NCBI GenBank assembly: GCA_017534365.1
Contig: JAFWCS010000073.1
Location: forward strand, 1 to 15,913
Length of the DNA: 15,913 bases
From: Clostridia bacterium
GTDB lineage: Bacteria; Bacillota; Clostridia; Oscillospirales; Acutalibacteraceae
Direction of reading: 5' to 3'
The translations under genes were made by a program, and so were the position numbers. Below, piece by piece: positions 14,511-15,913 of this stretch (the first letter of the stretch is position 1; each line of letters begins with the position of its first letter). Below the pieces are notes generated by a model. It was not told the DNA's origin. It did not search any database and was given only the letters and a program-made list of their open reading frames with translations.

Positions 14511-15572
14511 TTATTGATTCGATCCGTTCGGATCGTTGTTTGCGTTGTTCTGCGTTTCGCCGTTGGAATACGGCGGCCGTCCGTAGGGGTTGGGCTGCTG
14601 GGGATAAGGATGATACTGCGGATAACCCTGCCGCGGGTAATACTGCTGCCCGTAGGGCTCCCGCTGCTGCGGATAAGGATAAGATCGCGGATCGCCCTGC
14701 TGCGGGTAAGTCTGCTGCCCGTAGGGATTGGGCTGCTGCGGAAACCCGTTGTAATACGGCTGCTGACTGTAGGGGTTGACCTGCCGCTGATCCTGCGGCG
14801 CGCCGTTATAATATGGCGGCTGGCCGTAAAACGGATCGGCGAGCCCGCTGTGATCCCGGCCGTCGATGAACGTATCTTCCGCGGACAGACGCCGGACCAG
14901 CAGGAGCGCGACGATGAACATCACGATGATGAACGCGATAAAGATCAGCGAAAAGATCTGCGCCTCCAGCGTGGTGATGAAGTCATAGGTGCCGTGGATC
15001 AGCGCGGGGATCACCAGCGCCAGCCTGCGGCAGCGTTTGGAATTCGCCGCGTCGCCCGCGAAGGCGTAGCGCCGCGCCAGACCGTACCAGGCGCCCATGA
15101 AAACGCCGAAGCAGGCGTGACCGGGCACCGCCGTCACGGCGCGCACGACCGCGGTGGAAAAGCCGAACTGCATCACGTAGCCGATATTCTCCCAGAGCGC
15201 AAAGCCGAGGGAAACGAACACGGCGTAGATCAGGCCGTCGAACTGGCAGGTGAAATAGGGCGTGTTCCAGGTGCGGCGCTTGAGCAGCACGTATTTCGCG
15301 CCCTCCTCCGCAAAGCCGACGATGCCGTAAAACAGCACGGCGTTATAGAGAACCGAATCCTCCGGCAGAAACAGGCCGAGCGCCAGCGAGCCGATCGTTT
15401 CCAGAAAGCTCGCGATGGCCGTGGAGATGATGCCGAGCACCACCAGCGAAATCAGCAGCCCGGGCGGCTCCGGTTCCAGTTTGTCCTTTTTGTAGGTATA
15501 GATCAGCAGCACCACAGCGGGGATTACTGCGGCGGGGATCAGGATCGAATTCATTGACGTCAGCAGTTGCAT
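14511..15572 (-). CDS. PrsW-family intramembrane metalloprotease with Pro/Gln/Tyr tail
   Basis: This 353-residue protein has about eight membrane segments within residues 1-220 and a hydrophilic tail (about 240-353). PrsW proteases cut membrane proteins; in Bacillus subtilis PrsW cuts the anti-sigma factor RsiW. Expected metal-site motifs are present: EEGAK (89-93), ENIG (128-131), GHACFG (151-156) and HGTYDF (193-198). The tail is rich in Pro, Gln, Tyr, Asn and Gly and contains a 23-residue repeat, probably an unfolded arm at the membrane face. AAGGAGG 5 bases before the ATG at 15572 fixes the start. It sits between a YbaK-like gene and a phosphomutase gene; the sigma/anti-sigma operon is only about 2 kb away but transcribed separately. 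Its substrate is unknown. Confidence 0.92.
   Translation of the reverse strand: MQLLTSMNSILIPAAVIPAVVLLIYTYKKDKLEPEPPGLLISLVVLGIISTAIASFLETIGSLALGLFLPEDSVLYNAVLFYGIVGFAEEGAKYVLLKRRTWNTPYFTCQFDGLIYAVFVSLGFALWENIGYVMQFGFSTAVVRAVTAVPGHACFGVFMGAWYGLARRYAFAGDAANSKRCRRLALVIPALIHGTYDFITTLEAQIFSLIFIAFIIVMFIVALLLVRRLSAEDTFIDGRDHSGLADPFYGQPPYYNGAPQDQRQVNPYSQQPYYNGFPQQPNPYGQQTYPQQGDPRSYPYPQQREPYGQQYYPRQGYPQYHPYPQQPNPYGRPPYSNGETQNNANNDPNGSNQ
14581..14740 (-). repeat. 69-bp tandem repeat coding the PrsW-like tail
   Basis: CCGTAGGG recurs at 14581, 14650 and 14719, giving a period of exactly 69 bases (23 codons). Two full imperfect copies and the start of a third are visible. At protein level the copies read roughly QQxYPxQGxPxxxPYPQQxxPYG. 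Confidence 0.8.
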
Positions 15573-15587
15573 TGGCGCCTCCTTATT

Positions 15588-15913
15588 CTATAGCTCCGTC
15601 ACGTCCAGCATGCGCGCGTGAAGATACGCGGCGAGCGCCTGCGGGTCCACCCCGAGCATGGCGCCGCGCACCCCGGCGCTGACAAAGATCCGTTCACAGA
15701 GCTGGGCCGTCTCGTCGATCACAGTCGGAAACGGTTTCTTCATGCCGACCGGCGAACAGCCGCCGCGCACGTAACCGGTCACCCGCAGCAGCTCCTTCAC
15801 GGGGAGCAGCTCGACCTTCTTTTCGCCGAAGGCTTTTGCCGCCTTCTTCAGATCGAGCGCCTCGCGGGCGGGGATGCAGCAGACGGCGTAGCCGTTTTTC
15901 TCACCGTGCATCA
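15588..15913 (-). CDS. YbaK/EbsC-type Cys-tRNA(Pro) deacylase (partial)
   Basis: The C-terminal 108 or so residues of a YbaK/EbsC protein; the N-terminal third lies beyond the right edge. These enzymes hydrolyse Cys-tRNA(Pro) formed when prolyl-tRNA synthetase mischarges cysteine. Family signatures are LDLKKAAKAFG, the loop VTGYVRGGCSPVGMKK (about 44-59 of the visible part), FPTVIDE and VSAGVRGAMLGV. The visible ATG at 15911 is not the real start, because family members run to about 155-160 residues and the frame stays open to the edge. It ends 15 bases before the PrsW-like gene, so the two are probably co-transcribed. Confidence 0.9.
   Translation of the reverse strand, partial: MHGEKNGYAVCCIPAREALDLKKAAKAFGEKKVELLPVKELLRVTGYVRGGCSPVGMKKPFPTVIDETAQLCERIFVSAGVRGAMLGVDPQALAAYLHARMLDVTEL

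Noticed and set aside
13263..15557. 764-codon open frame on the plus strand
   Set aside because: It lies opposite the phosphomutase and PrsW-like genes, both with complete motifs and good ribosome binding sites. Its translation is low-complexity Arg/Val/Ile/His without recognisable domains.

Overview
The window is GC-rich (about 60% or more by eye) and densely coded. Strong AGGAGG-type ribosome binding sites, TTG starts, MecA, PrsW and Rnf-type proteins, an ECF sigma module and a Bacillus-type aspartokinase with an internal start together suggest a high-GC member of the Clostridia (Firmicutes), perhaps a gut Oscillospirales-like bacterium. The lineage is an inference from gene content only. 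No tRNA, rRNA, CRISPR array, insertion sequence or phage gene was seen.

Left block (1-5451, minus strand, read right to left): rnfD-like, rnfE-like and rnfA-like genes with ATGA stop/start overlaps, then a 91-residue single-span membrane protein, a GH13 cyclomaltodextrinase/neopullulanase-type enzyme, an LCP-like (LytR-CpsA-Psr) membrane protein and the first codons of another gene. All are tightly spaced and probably one operon. The three Rnf-like subunits keep the membrane fold but seem to have lost most redox-cofactor ligands, and rnfB, rnfC and rnfG are not beside them. This is the most unusual thing in the window.

Middle (5477-9984): a MecA-type adaptor gene (plus), a ribulose-phosphate 3-epimerase gene (minus) with a near-consensus promoter, then a plus-strand operon of homoserine dehydrogenase, aspartate kinase and a double zinc-ribbon protein. 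The operon ends at a perfect 12-bp-stem terminator. It feeds aspartate toward threonine, methionine and lysine. The aspartate kinase gene carries an in-frame internal start that would make a separate regulatory (ACT-domain) subunit.

Right-centre (10044-12469, minus): an ECF sigma factor, a one-span anti-sigma-like protein and a DUF4349 lipoprotein form an envelope signalling operon behind an ECF-type promoter (TGTCAC-17-CGTGTA), suggesting autoregulation. The sigma gene appears to have a one-base frameshift next to its natural ATG. The anti-sigma-like protein has a low-GC extracytoplasmic domain on a high-GC N-terminus.

Right end (12491-15913, minus): a partial YbaK/EbsC-type deacylase, a PrsW-family membrane protease with a Pro/Gln/Tyr repeat tail, a phosphoglucomutase/phosphomannomutase and a 75-residue two-span membrane protein, probably one operon ending at a hairpin terminator.
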